Source of the DNA: JALORV01 sp963780715
GTDB taxonomy: Bacteria > Pseudomonadota > Gammaproteobacteria > Burkholderiales > Burkholderiaceae_F
Assembly: GCA_963780715.1 (NCBI GenBank)
Contig: CAWADK010000009.1
Span: 1-64,000, forward strand
Direction of reading: 5' to 3'
DNA length: 64,000 nucleotides
Part shown: positions 56,318 to 64,000 of the stretch, piece by piece
Position numbering within the stretch: the stretch's first letter is position 1
How the letters are laid out: every line of letters begins with the position of its first letter
Position numbers and translations under genes: made by a program
The notes under the pieces: model-generated
What the model was told of the DNA's origin: nothing
Database searches by the model: none
What the model saw: the letters and a program-made list of their open reading frames with translations, nothing else

Positions 56318-56803
56318 CTAGGTGCCGCGGGCCGGTCGCCGCCGCGCCCGCTTGCCGGGCCGGATCTCCTTGACGACCTCGGCAAACTCGTCGACGTCCT
56401 CGAAGCTGCGGTACACGGAGGCAAAGCGGATATAAGCGACCTTGTCCAGCCGCTTGAGTTCGCGCATCACGAGTTCACCGAGCTTCTCGCTCTTGACCTC
56501 GCGCTGGGCCGAGGACAACAGCTTGTCCTCGATGCGGGCGATTGCCTCGTCGACCGCCTCGCGCGGCACCGGGCGCTTGCGCAGCGACAGCTGCATGCTG
56601 GCACGCAGCTTGTCGCGGTCGTAGTCGGCACGGCCGCCACCGCGCTTGATGATGGTCGGCATCGCCAGCTCGACCCGCTCGTAGGTCGTGAAACGCTTGT
56701 CGCAGCTGAGACACTTGCGCCGGCGGCGAATGGTCGCGCCCTCGTCTGATGCACGCGAGTCGATGACCTGCGTGTCGGCGTGCTGGCAGAAGGGACAACG
56801 CAT
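56318..56803 (-). CDS. nrdR: Transcriptional repressor NrdR
   Basis: A 161-residue nucleotide-sensing repressor of ribonucleotide reductase genes. The zinc ribbon has MRCPFCQHADTQVIDSRAS and RRRKCLSCDKRFTTYERVE with the four cysteines, followed by the ATP-cone (VIKRGGG-like IIKRGGGRADYDRDKL). The C-terminus YIRFASVYRSFEDVDEFAEV is typical. It follows glyA by about 165 bp, a common glyA-nrdR order. Confidence 0.96.
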   Translation of the reverse strand: MRCPFCQHADTQVIDSRASDEGATIRRRRKCLSCDKRFTTYERVELAMPTIIKRGGGRADYDRDKLRASMQLSLRKRPVPREAVDEAIARIEDKLLSSAQREVKSEKLGELVMRELKRLDKVAYIRFASVYRSFEDVDEFAEVVKEIRPGKRARRRPARGT

Positions 56804-56969
56804 CAGTGGGCGCGCTCGGTGTACGCGACCCTGCGGGTCGCACGTGCACCTCGCGCGATCCAGTTAGCGGGCCGCCCTTCGGAGCGGCCGGGCGAGCGGC
56901 CCGATGACAACTGCAGGAGGGCGGGCTGGGTCATCGTGCTGTCGACTCGCTTTCAGCGCAACAGTGGCC

Positions 56970-58232
56970 TCAGGCGCCGTAGACCGGGAAGCGCGCGGTC
57001 AGCGTTTCGACCTCACCGCGCACGCGGGCGACGGTGGCGGGGTCCTTGGGATTGTCGAGCACATCGGCGATCAGGTTGGCGGTCTGCTCGGCTTCGGCTT
57101 CCTTGAAGCCGCGCGTCGTCATGGCCGGGCTGCCGAGGCGGATGCCGCTGGTGACCATCGGTTTTTCGGGGTCCTTCGGGATCGCGTTCTTGTTGATCGT
57201 GATGTGCGCCTGTCCGAGCACGGCCTCGGCATCCTTGCCGGTGATCTGCTTGGCGCGCAGGTCGACCAGCATCAGGTGGCTCTCGGTGCGGCCCGACACG
57301 ATGCGCAGGCCGCGCTTGACCAGCGTTTCGGCCAGTACGCGGGCATTGACCAGCACCTGCTGCTGGTAGCTCTTGAACTCGGGCGCCAGCGCCTCCTTGA
57401 AAGCCACTGCCTTGGCGGCGATCACGTGCATCAGCGGGCCGCCCTGGATGCCGGGGAACACCGCGCTGTTGATCGGCTTCTCGAGTGCCGGCTTCATCAG
57501 GATCAGGCCGCCGCGCGGGCCGCGCAGCGTCTTGTGCGTGGTGCTGGTCACGACATCGGCATGCGGGATCGGGCTCGGGTAGACACCGGCCGCGATCAGG
57601 CCCGCGTAGTGCGCCATGTCGACCATGAAGTAGGCACCGACCTCCTTCGCCACCTTGGCGAAGCGCGCCCAGTCGAAGCGCAGCGAATACGCCGAGGCGC
57701 CGGCGATGATCAGCTTCGGCTTGTGCAGATGCGCCAGATGCTCCATCGCGTCGTAGTCGATCTCCTCGCGCTCGTTCAGTCCGTAGCTCACCACCTTGAA
57801 CCACTTGCCGGAGATGTTGAGCGCCATGCCGTGGGTCAGGTGCCCGCCCTCGGCCAGCGACAGACCCATGATCGTGTCGCCGGGGTTGAGCAACGCGAGG
57901 AAGACGGCCGTGTTGGCCTGTGCCCCGGAATGCGGCTGCACGTTGGCAGCGAGTTCGATCGTCGGATAGCCGAAGAGCTGCTTCAGCCGCTCGAGCGCCA
58001 GCGTTTCGGCGACGTCGACGTACTCGCAGCCGCCGTAGTAGCGCTTGCCCGGATAACCTTCGGCGTACTTGTTGGTGAGCTGGCTGCCCTGCGCGGCCAT
58101 GACCGCGGGACTCGTGTAATTCTCGGAGGCGATCAGCTCGATGTGCTGTTCCTGCCGGACGTTCTCATGCCGGATGGCAGCCCAGAGTTCGGGATCGATC
58201 GCTTCGACCGTGTATGCGCTTCGCTTGAACAT
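56970..58232 (-). CDS. glyA: Serine hydroxymethyltransferase
   Basis: Interconverts serine and glycine with tetrahydrofolate, the main source of one-carbon units. A 420-residue PLP enzyme: ELIASENYTSPAVMAAQGS, NKYAEGYPGKRYYGGCEYVD, PHSGAQANTAVF, and the PLP-lysine block VTSTTHKTLRGPRGG. GAGGAACT precedes the ATG. The leader contains a ZTP-type riboswitch, which links expression to folate stress. Confidence 0.97.
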   Translation of the reverse strand: MFKRSAYTVEAIDPELWAAIRHENVRQEQHIELIASENYTSPAVMAAQGSQLTNKYAEGYPGKRYYGGCEYVDVAETLALERLKQLFGYPTIELAANVQPHSGAQANTAVFLALLNPGDTIMGLSLAEGGHLTHGMALNISGKWFKVVSYGLNEREEIDYDAMEHLAHLHKPKLIIAGASAYSLRFDWARFAKVAKEVGAYFMVDMAHYAGLIAAGVYPSPIPHADVVTSTTHKTLRGPRGGLILMKPALEKPINSAVFPGIQGGPLMHVIAAKAVAFKEALAPEFKSYQQQVLVNARVLAETLVKRGLRIVSGRTESHLMLVDLRAKQITGKDAEAVLGQAHITINKNAIPKDPEKPMVTSGIRLGSPAMTTRGFKEAEAEQTANLIADVLDNPKDPATVARVRGEVETLTARFPVYGA

Positions 58233-58250
58233 AGTTCCTCGCGTCAGTTT

Positions 58251-58270
58251 GCAAGTGGTTCGTCACTTGC
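58251..58270 (-). promoter_or_regulatory. Hairpin between the riboswitch and glyA start (possible expression platform)
   Basis: GCAAGTG at 58251-58257 pairs with CACTTGC at 58264-58270 around a 6-nt loop. It lies between the 3' end of the riboswitch aptamer and the glyA ribosome-binding site. No T-run follows, so control by translation initiation is more likely than termination. Confidence 0.5.
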
Positions 58271-58273
58271 CAT

Positions 58274-58357
58274 CTGCCCAGGCGAACGGCAGCTACGCGG
58301 GTAGCAGTGTGGTCCGCGCTCCCCGGGTGTACTCACCCTTTCGCCAGTCACGCGGAA
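58274..58357 (-). promoter_or_regulatory. ZTP (pfl-motif) riboswitch upstream of glyA
   Basis: On the minus strand the leader contains the conserved ZTP-aptamer segments in order: GTGACTGGCG (58351-58342), a short variable hairpin with GTGAGTACAC, CGGGGAGCG (58325-58317), a variable stem, and CCGTTCGCCTGGGCA (58289-58275). The last segment is the 3' pseudoknot-forming half. These are the hallmark residues of the pfl motif, which binds ZTP/ZMP and controls glyA, purH and related one-carbon genes. Position just before glyA supports the call strongly. Confidence 0.9.
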
Positions 58358-58373
58358 CGGGATGGCGGCGAAA

Positions 58374-59633
58374 TTATGCCAGTGCGTGCAGCACCCAGAT
58401 TCCGGCAGCGAGACCCAGCAGCGGACCGGCAAAGGCGCGCAGCACGGCCCAGCGCATCAGTGGCCCGCCGGCCGAGGCCGCCACGACCGCCTTGAAAACG
58501 AGGTTGGCCGCGACCGCAACGCCGACGGCAGACAGTGCGGTCACCTCCGACAGGGCGCCGTTATCGAGCAATCGCAGCGACGACAGCGTGATCGCGTCGA
58601 CATCGGTCAGGCCGGACACCGCGGCCAGCGCCAGGAGCCCGCGCGAGCCCAGCAGGTCATTGGCCCAGGCCGCGAGCAGCAGGATGACCGCATAGATCGC
58701 GCCGAACCCGAGTGCGGTTCGCAACTGGGTCGGATTGCGGAACGCCGCCTCGCCGGCCGGCGGAGCCGTCGACGCAGAGGTCCAGCGCCATGCAACGCCG
58801 GCGACCGCAACCAGCAGCGCCGGCACGATCACCAGCAGTGCCAGCGGCAGTGAGCTTGGCGCGACCACACTGACTAGGACGAGAACACGCAGCAGCATCG
58901 TCGCATTCGCCAGCAGGATCACCAGCAACGCCGCTGACACCGGCTGGGCACCGGCGGCGGCATGGCGGGCATAGACGAGCGTCGTGGCGGTGCTCGACGC
59001 CACACCGCCGAGCACGCCGGTGAGCAGCAGGCCGTGGCGGCCCAACGTCAGGCGCCAGGCAACGTAGCCCGCGAGGCTGACAGCGGCCACCAGCACGACC
59101 ATCAGCCAGATCTGGAACGGGTTCAACACCTCGTACGGTCCGAACGAACGGTCCGGCAGCAGGGGCAGGATGACGGCCGTCAGCACGGCAAACTGCAGCA
59201 TCGACCGGATGTCCTGGCCGGTCAGCTTCTGGCTGAACCCCTCGAGTTCGGCCTTGAAATAGAGCAGCACCGTCATGCCGATGCCGAGTGCCACGGCGAG
59301 AGTGCGATAGCCGTAGTAGTTGACCGCGCCGAGGAAGAACACCGCGATGGCAGCCACGACGGTCGTCGTACCCGCATCGTCGTGGATCGATTCTCGGTCC
59401 TGCAGGTAGGCGGCCACCAGTGCTCCGGTCACGCACACCGCGCCCGCCGCGAGCGCCCAGGCCGAGCCGGTCGCCTCGGTCAGAAGTGCGGCCAGCGAAC
59501 CCAGTACCGCGATCAGCGCGAAGGTGCGCACCCCGGCTTTCGCCGAGGGCTTGCGTTCGCGCTCGAGCCCGACCAGCAGTCCGATCCCGGCACTCAAGGC
59601 AAACGACACGACCTGCGTCAGCGTCGAATTCAT
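58374..59633 (-). CDS. MgtC/DUF4010 family membrane protein
   Basis: A 419-residue protein with about twelve membrane segments. The N-terminal MgtC/SapB-like part starts LSAGIGLLVGLERERKP and has RTFALIAVLGSLAALL; the C-terminal DUF4010 part includes TGVLGGVASSTATTLVYAR and VSGLTDVDAITLSSL. MgtC proteins influence Mg2+ homeostasis and virulence; this long fused form is uncharacterised. It is downstream of the glyA leader region and transcribed toward it, separated by 141 bp. Confidence 0.88.
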   Translation of the reverse strand: MNSTLTQVVSFALSAGIGLLVGLERERKPSAKAGVRTFALIAVLGSLAALLTEATGSAWALAAGAVCVTGALVAAYLQDRESIHDDAGTTTVVAAIAVFFLGAVNYYGYRTLAVALGIGMTVLLYFKAELEGFSQKLTGQDIRSMLQFAVLTAVILPLLPDRSFGPYEVLNPFQIWLMVVLVAAVSLAGYVAWRLTLGRHGLLLTGVLGGVASSTATTLVYARHAAAGAQPVSAALLVILLANATMLLRVLVLVSVVAPSSLPLALLVIVPALLVAVAGVAWRWTSASTAPPAGEAAFRNPTQLRTALGFGAIYAVILLLAAWANDLLGSRGLLALAAVSGLTDVDAITLSSLRLLDNGALSEVTALSAVGVAVAANLVFKAVVAASAGGPLMRWAVLRAFAGPLLGLAAGIWVLHALA

Positions 59634-59694
59634 GTCTGCACTGTAGTGGGCGGATCGGCCGCCGCCATGGCAGCCGTCAATCGAGCGGCAAAGA

Positions 59695-60336
59695 TCAGGT
59701 CAGCGACTCGTCGCGCGCCTGCTCGAGATGCGCGACGTCGCCCCAGTCGAGGACGGACAGCGTCAGCGGCGAACCCTGCGCGCTGAGGCGGTTGATGCTC
59801 GCATTGAGCATCAGGTGCTCTCGTGGCGCATCCCAGCTGAGGCCGCGTGCCGCGCGATAGGCGACATCGAGCACGCCGCCATGCGTGACGACGGCGACCG
59901 TCTCGCCCCGGTGCCGCGACGCGATGTCATGCAGCGCAGAGAGCACGCGGTCGATCAGTTGCTGTCCGCTCTCGCCTTCGTCCATCGCCCACGCGGGGTC
60001 ACGCATGCGCCAGAGCCTGAAGCCCTCCGGGTGCCGGGCCGCGATCTCATCTGCCGTCAGTCCCTCGAACACTCCGAAAGAGCGCTCGCGCAGACGGGAG
60101 TCCGGAATGATGTCGAGGCCGAGACGGGCCGCGAACGGTACGGCGGTCAGCCAGGCACGTGCCAATTCGCTCGAATAGATCGCCGTGATCGCTTCAGCGG
60201 CCAGCCGCTGCCCCAGGCTCGCGGCCTGCCGGATACCCGTCGCCGACAGCGGGATGTCGAGGTGACCCTGGATGCGGTGCTCGGCATTCCACGCGGTCTC
60301 GCCGTGGCGGATCAGCAGCAGCGCAGTCGACGTCAC
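59695..60336 (-). CDS. Histidine phosphatase family protein (phosphoglycerate mutase-like)
   Basis: A 213-residue protein with the catalytic RHG motif in LLLIRHGETAWNAEHRIQGH (in parts), RLRERSFGVFEGLTADEI and the second His in VAVVTHGGVLDVA. These place it in the CobC/GpmB-like phosphatase branch. The substrate may be a phosphorylated metabolite such as alpha-ribazole phosphate, but no cobalamin genes are near. A GTG start at 60336 overlaps the ybhB-like stop as GTGA, so the two are translationally coupled. Confidence 0.88.
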   Translation of the reverse strand: MTSTALLLIRHGETAWNAEHRIQGHLDIPLSATGIRQAASLGQRLAAEAITAIYSSELARAWLTAVPFAARLGLDIIPDSRLRERSFGVFEGLTADEIAARHPEGFRLWRMRDPAWAMDEGESGQQLIDRVLSALHDIASRHRGETVAVVTHGGVLDVAYRAARGLSWDAPREHLMLNASINRLSAQGSPLTLSVLDWGDVAHLEQARDESLT

Positions 60337-60959
60337 GCCAGGCGCGGATTGAGTGTGTAGGTGCCCGTGATCGACGCCTTGCCAAGCACGTGACCCTCGA
60401 TCGCCCGCAGGACGTCGTTGGCGGTGAACTTGCCGTCCACCGCTACCCGGTCGAGATCGAGCGCGTAGAGCGTGAAGACGTAGTGATGGACGATGGCATC
60501 GTTCCACGGCGGGCAGGGGCCGTCGTAGCCGAAGTAGTCGCCGCTCATGTCATGGTCGGACGCGAACCAGCCGGTGTAGTCATTGATGCCCTGGCGCGTG
60601 CCGTTGATCGCCGCCGGACCGTTCTTGCCGCGCGGCGTGACTTCCTTCGAATAGGCACCGGCCTCGATCGCGCGGCTCGCAGCAGGAATGTCGATCAGCG
60701 TCCAGTGGAAGAAGTCGACGCGCGGCAGGCTCGCCGGCACCTCGCGATCTTCCTTGAACAGGTCGTCCGGCTTGCTGGGCACATCCGGGTCGTGACAGAT
60801 GAGGACGAAGGAACGTGTGCCCGTCGGAACATCGCCCCAGGCCAGGTGCGGGTTGCGATTCGACGCCAGCTTGACGTGACTCGCCGGGTCGATGACGCAA
60901 AAGGCGTAGTCGCCCGGAATCGCGCTGCCGTCTGCGAAGGAATCACTCCAGATCTTCAT
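60333..60959 (-). CDS. YbhB/YbcL family (PEBP-like) protein
   Basis: A 208-residue phosphatidylethanolamine-binding-like protein. It has ASNRNPHLAWGDVPTGTRSF, HDPDVPSKPDDLFKEDREVP, FFHWTLIDIPA and GYDGPCPPWNDAIVHHYVF with the usual ligand-pocket Asp/Pro/His residues. No signal peptide is visible. Function in bacteria is unclear. It overlaps dtd by 4 nt upstream and the phosphatase gene by 4 nt downstream. Confidence 0.92.
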   Translation of the reverse strand: MKIWSDSFADGSAIPGDYAFCVIDPASHVKLASNRNPHLAWGDVPTGTRSFVLICHDPDVPSKPDDLFKEDREVPASLPRVDFFHWTLIDIPAASRAIEAGAYSKEVTPRGKNGPAAINGTRQGINDYTGWFASDHDMSGDYFGYDGPCPPWNDAIVHHYVFTLYALDLDRVAVDGKFTANDVLRAIEGHVLGKASITGTYTLNPRLA

Positions 60960-61417
60960 GCCTTTGCCTCCTGCCGAGGACGGACCTGCAGCCAGAACGT
61001 CACCGGCCCGTCGTTGATCGATTCAACCTGCATGTGGGCACCAAATTGCCCGCTCGCCACTGTCGCATGGCGTTCGCGCGCCCGCGCCACGAAATACTCG
61101 AAGAGCCGCCGACCCGTCTCCGGCACCGCCGCCGGCGAGAAGCTCGGCCGTGTCCCGCTCATCGTGTCGGCGGCGAGCGTGAACTGCGGTACCAGTAGCA
61201 GCCCGCCCGCCACGTCGCGCAGGCTGCGGTTCATCTTGCCCTCATCGTCAGCGAACACACGATACGCGAGCAGCTTGTCGAGCAGCGCATCCGCCTGCGG
61301 CTCCGCGTCGTGCCGTTCGGCGCAGACCAGCGCCAGCAGGCCCGGCCCGATGGCCCCGACCGTGGTGCCTTCGACGACTACCCGACCCTGCGTCACCCGC
61401 TGTATCAGCGCAATCAT
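60956..61417 (-). CDS. dtd: D-aminoacyl-tRNA deacylase
   Basis: Removes D-amino acids (and mischarged glycine) from tRNA. A 153-residue protein: MIALIQRVTQGRVVVEG at the start, GLLLVPQFTLAADT with the conserved SQFTL-type motif (here PQFTL), GTRPSFSPAA, and the catalytic C-terminal NDGPVTFWL block. PQFTL in place of SQFTL is a small variation. The start is fixed by the family and followed in operon by the ybhB-like gene. Confidence 0.95.
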   Translation of the reverse strand: MIALIQRVTQGRVVVEGTTVGAIGPGLLALVCAERHDAEPQADALLDKLLAYRVFADDEGKMNRSLRDVAGGLLLVPQFTLAADTMSGTRPSFSPAAVPETGRRLFEYFVARARERHATVASGQFGAHMQVESINDGPVTFWLQVRPRQEAKA

Positions 61418-61639
61418 CGACCGCATTTTACGGAGAGCGGCGCGCCAGCCCACCACGGCCGGATCCGCGGCCACAAGCCTGAAAACGGCACAGCGGCGCC
61501 TGCGGCGAACTGCCGTCGGGACTCGAACTGGATGCGTGCACTGAACAGGCCTGGCCATAGGCCTGGCGATCTGCGCATATCTGGCCGGGCGCACGCCGCA
61601 TGTCTGCGTCGCATTCGCCCCGCACTGATCCGCAGAATC
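61418..61639. other. 222-bp gap between dtd and tyrS
   Basis: No gene, tRNA or terminator is convincing here. The dtd promoter should lie in it. A short stretch near 61517-61530 looks like a tRNA T-arm on the minus strand but its stem does not pair. Confidence 0.5.
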
Positions 61640-62884
61640 TCAGACGATCGTCACCCGCGCCCACTTGCGCTTGCCGACCTGGATCACGTGAGTGCCGGCA
61701 TCGAGTCTCAGCGCGCGATCACTGACACGTGCGCCGTCGACCTTCACTCCGCCCTGTTCGAGATTGCGCACCGCTTCGCTGGTTGAAGGTGCGAGTCCGG
61801 CCATCTTCAGGACCACGGCGATACCGAGTCCGCCCGCGGCTTCGCTCGCCAACGTTACTTCTGGCATGTCGTCCGGCGCAGCGCCGGCGCGGAAGCGTTC
61901 GTTGAATGCCTGCTCCGCGGCGTCGGCCGCGCGCGCGGAGTGAAAGCGCGCGACGATTTCCTTCGCCAGCAGCACCTTGATGTCGCGCGGATTGCGGCCT
62001 TCCGCCGCCTCGCGCTTCAACGTGGCGAGCTCGTCGTTGCTGCGCGCCGACACCAGGTCGTACCAGCGCCACATCAGCTCGTCCGAGATCGACATCGCCT
62101 TGCCGAACATCTCGTCCGGCGGCTCCGTGATGCCGATGTAGTTGTTCTTGCTCTTCGACATCTTCTCGACGCCATCCAGGCCCTCGAGCAGCGGCATCGT
62201 CAGCACGCACTGCGGCTCCTGTCCGTAGTGCCGCTGCAGTTCGCGGCCGACCAGCAGGTTGAACTTCTGGTCGGTGCCGCCGAGTTCGATATCGGAGTGC
62301 AGTGCGACCGAGTCGTAGCCCTGCATCAGCGGGTACAAAAGCTCGTGCATCGCAATCGGCGTGTTGTCGCGGAAGCGCTTGGAAAAGTCGTCGCGCTCCA
62401 GCAGCCGCGCCAGCGTGTACCTGGCCGCCAGCTTGATCAGCCCGGCTGCGCCGAGCGGCTCCGACCACTCCGAGTTGTAGCGGATCTCGGTGCGTTCGCG
62501 GTCGAGTACCAGTGCCGCCTGCTCGAAGTAGGTCTTCGCGTTGGCTTCGATCTCCTCGCGCGACAGCGGCGGCCGCATCGTGTTGCGGCCCGAGGGATCA
62601 CCGATCATTCCCGTGAAGTCGCCGATCAGGAAGATCACCGTGTGGCCAAGGTCCTGCAGCTGGCGCAGCTTGTTCAGCACCACCGTATGGCCAAGATGGA
62701 TGTCGGGCGCGGTCGGGTCGAGCCCGAGCTTGCAGCGCAAGGGCTTGCCCGTGGCGCGCGCCCGCGCGAGCTTCTGCGCGAACTCGGCCTCGATCAGCAG
62801 CTCGTCGCAGCCGCGCTTGACCAGCGCCAGAGCGTCCTCGATTTCCCTAGTAATCGGGTAGGTCTTTGCGGGTTCGGGCTGCAT
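61640..62884 (-). CDS. tyrS: Tyrosyl-tRNA synthetase
   Basis: Charges tRNA-Tyr. A 414-residue class I synthetase: the HIGH-type motif in GLDPTAPDIHLGHTVVL, the KMSKS motif in GVEKMSKSKNNYIGI, and a C-terminal S4-like domain (GGVKVDGARVSDRALRL, VIQVGKRKWARV). The architecture matches the TyrZ-like type found in many proteobacteria. It is divergent from the M23 peptidase gene. Confidence 0.97.
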   Translation of the reverse strand: MQPEPAKTYPITREIEDALALVKRGCDELLIEAEFAQKLARARATGKPLRCKLGLDPTAPDIHLGHTVVLNKLRQLQDLGHTVIFLIGDFTGMIGDPSGRNTMRPPLSREEIEANAKTYFEQAALVLDRERTEIRYNSEWSEPLGAAGLIKLAARYTLARLLERDDFSKRFRDNTPIAMHELLYPLMQGYDSVALHSDIELGGTDQKFNLLVGRELQRHYGQEPQCVLTMPLLEGLDGVEKMSKSKNNYIGITEPPDEMFGKAMSISDELMWRWYDLVSARSNDELATLKREAAEGRNPRDIKVLLAKEIVARFHSARAADAAEQAFNERFRAGAAPDDMPEVTLASEAAGGLGIAVVLKMAGLAPSTSEAVRNLEQGGVKVDGARVSDRALRLDAGTHVIQVGKRKWARVTIV

Positions 62885-62947
62885 GGATGTCAGGGCCTTG
62901 AGCGGCGGTCGACCGACCCCGCCGGGCTATACTGCGGCCTTCGACAA

Positions 62948-62973
62948 AAAAGCGCACCGCTCGGTGCGCTTTT
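62948..62973. terminator. 11-bp hairpin with terminator form in the tyrS-M23 divergent region
   Basis: AAAAGCGCACC at 62948-62958 pairs with GGTGCGCTTTT at 62963-62973 (loop GCTC). It has the A-tract/stem/T-tract shape of a bidirectional intrinsic terminator, yet lies 63 bp upstream of tyrS and just before the M23 gene. It may be an attenuator in one of the two leaders. Confidence 0.6.
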
Positions 62974-62974
62974 C

Positions 62975-64000
62975 GTGACAGGCCGGCCGTTGATCTACCC
63001 CGAGATTCTATCCAAACACCTCCGCAGCCTGGGCGCCGACGTCCGGCTTGGCGCGCGCTTGCTGCTGCGCCGCTGGCGCCAGCTCGACCGCGCCACGCGC
63101 AGCCGCATCGAACTGGGGGCCGTGTTCTCGCTCCTGCCGCTGTCGGCGGCGCTCGCCGCCATCGCCGCTGCACCCGCCGCGCTCGACCTCGATGACATCC
63201 AGTCGCGGCCCATCGTCGAAGTCGTCAGCACGCCACGTCTCGACGATCAGCTTGCACCGGCACTGGTCCGCGGCGAGTCCTTTGTCCGTGAAGCGAAAGT
63301 CCAGCGCGGTGAGCCCTTCGGAGCACTGCTGGTCCGCCTGGGCATCGATGACGAAGAGGCAGCGCGCTTCCTGCGCGTCGATCCCGCGGCGCGTCCGCTG
63401 CTTCGCAGCGCGCCCGGCCGCTTCTTCCAGGCCAGCATCAGCGCACAGGGGCGACTCGAGTGGCTGCGCGCCTATCGCGATGGCGACGATACCGCCGCCG
63501 GGGCGACGTCGTCGGTGCTGACCGTCGTGCGCGACACCTCGGCGCCGGAAGGCTTCCGTGTCTCGGAGTCGGACTTCGTACTCGAGCGACGGACCGAACT
63601 GCGCAGTGGCGAGATCAAGACCTCGCTCTTCGCGGCGGCCGACGAGGCTGAGGTTCCGGATTCGATCGCGCAGCAGATGGTCGATGCACTCGAAAACGAG
63701 GTCGACTTCCATCGCAGCCTCCGCGAGGGCGACCGCTTCCGCGTCATCTACGAGACTTTGTACGCCGGTGGCGAGTACCTGCGACCGGGCCGGCTGCTGG
63801 CGGTGGAGTTCGTCAATGACGGCCGGTCTCTCGAGGCCTACTGGTTCGACGACGGCAGCAAGCACGGCGGCTTCTACGCGCCCGGGGGACGCAGCATGAA
63901 GCGGGCCTTCCTGCGTTCGCCGCTCGAGTACACGCGCGTCAGTTCAGGGTTCAGCAACAGCCGCACGCACCCGCTGTTCGGGTACGACGCCGCGCACCGC
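62975..64000 (+). CDS. M23 family peptidoglycan endopeptidase, 3' end outside the window
   Basis: The frame is open to the window end (342 codons). A basic N-terminal part (ILSKHLRSLGADVRLGARLL) leads to one membrane anchor (VFSLLPLSAALAAIAAAPAAL). A LysM/OapA-like region follows (REAKVQRGEPFGALLVRLGI, then EVDFHRSLREGDRFRVIYE), with the start of the catalytic domain at VSSGFSNSRTHPLFGYDAAH, where the HPLFGY His is a zinc ligand in this family. The layout resembles the M23 hydrolase often found divergent from tyrS. The start is uncertain: GTG at 62975 abuts the hairpin, and TTG at 62990 has a better AGG-spaced site. Confidence 0.85.
   Translation, partial: MTGRPLIYPEILSKHLRSLGADVRLGARLLLRRWRQLDRATRSRIELGAVFSLLPLSAALAAIAAAPAALDLDDIQSRPIVEVVSTPRLDDQLAPALVRGESFVREAKVQRGEPFGALLVRLGIDDEEAARFLRVDPAARPLLRSAPGRFFQASISAQGRLEWLRAYRDGDDTAAGATSSVLTVVRDTSAPEGFRVSESDFVLERRTELRSGEIKTSLFAAADEAEVPDSIAQQMVDALENEVDFHRSLREGDRFRVIYETLYAGGEYLRPGRLLAVEFVNDGRSLEAYWFDDGSKHGGFYAPGGRSMKRAFLRSPLEYTRVSSGFSNSRTHPLFGYDAAHR

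Noticed and set aside
61517..61530. tRNA T-arm-like sequence on the minus strand (TTCGAGT)
   Set aside because: The flanking bases do not form a T-stem, and no acceptor stem or anticodon arm is present at the right distances.

Overview
The window reads as high-G+C chromosomal DNA of a betaproteobacterium. Several local gene orders are ones I associate with Rhodocyclales-like betaproteobacteria: yqgE-ruvX-pyrR-pyrB-pyrC', rubredoxin-pilG-pilH-pilI-pilJ-chpA facing thiD-thiE-hemL, and ribD-ribE-ribB-ribH-nusB-thiL-pgpA-cinA. That placement is inference from synteny and protein style; no database was searched. Almost everything is core metabolism. I see no rRNA, tRNA, CRISPR array or insertion-sequence transposase.

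Layout. 1-3.2 kb: the end of a glycosyltransferase, a WecA-like sugar-phosphate transferase, galU and apaH. 3.2-9.4 kb: a minus-strand run of yqgE, ruvX, pyrR, pyrB, an apparently inactive pyrC' and a PlsC-like acyltransferase, with a divergent photolyase. 9.4-10.0 kb: a non-coding element bounded by long palindromic inverted repeats. 10.0-20.1 kb: the type IV pilus chemosensory cluster behind a rubredoxin gene. 20.3-25.9 kb: thiD, thiE, hemL, dsbD and a redoxin. 26.0-28.2 kb: groES-groEL under a sigma-32-like promoter and a CIRCE operator. 28.5-29.2 kb: an isolated gene resembling CRISPR Cas6e-type RNA endonucleases. 29.2-36.1 kb: two tandem DUF1800-DUF1501 secreted-protein pairs. 36.2-38.9 kb: a PBP4-like carboxypeptidase and a yqjD/yqjE/yqjK-like trio. 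39.0-40.8 kb: an EamA transporter and pyrF. 40.8-55.0 kb: fourteen co-directional minus-strand genes around riboflavin synthesis. 55.1-58.4 kb: two small heat-shock proteins, nrdR, and glyA behind a ZTP-type riboswitch. 58.4-62.9 kb: a MgtC/DUF4010 membrane protein, a histidine phosphatase, a PEBP-like protein, dtd and tyrS. The window ends inside an M23 peptidase gene.

Themes. Pyrimidine genes sit at two loci (pyrR-pyrB-pyrC' and pyrF). Riboflavin genes are embedded with membrane proteins, a flavin oxidoreductase and a haloacetate dehalogenase-like hydrolase. Chaperone genes carry recognisable heat-shock promoters. Two multi-domain enzymes look partly dead: PyrC' lacks metal-binding histidines, and the RibBA C-terminal domain lacks the zinc cysteines.

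Quality note. Six otherwise conserved genes are each restored by removing one or two single bases (eight sites in all). This looks more like insertion errors in the assembly than decay. The most unusual items are the solitary Cas6-like gene, the palindromic element at 9.5-9.9 kb, the duplicated DUF1800/DUF1501 pairs with a domain inserted in only one copy, and the glyA riboswitch.
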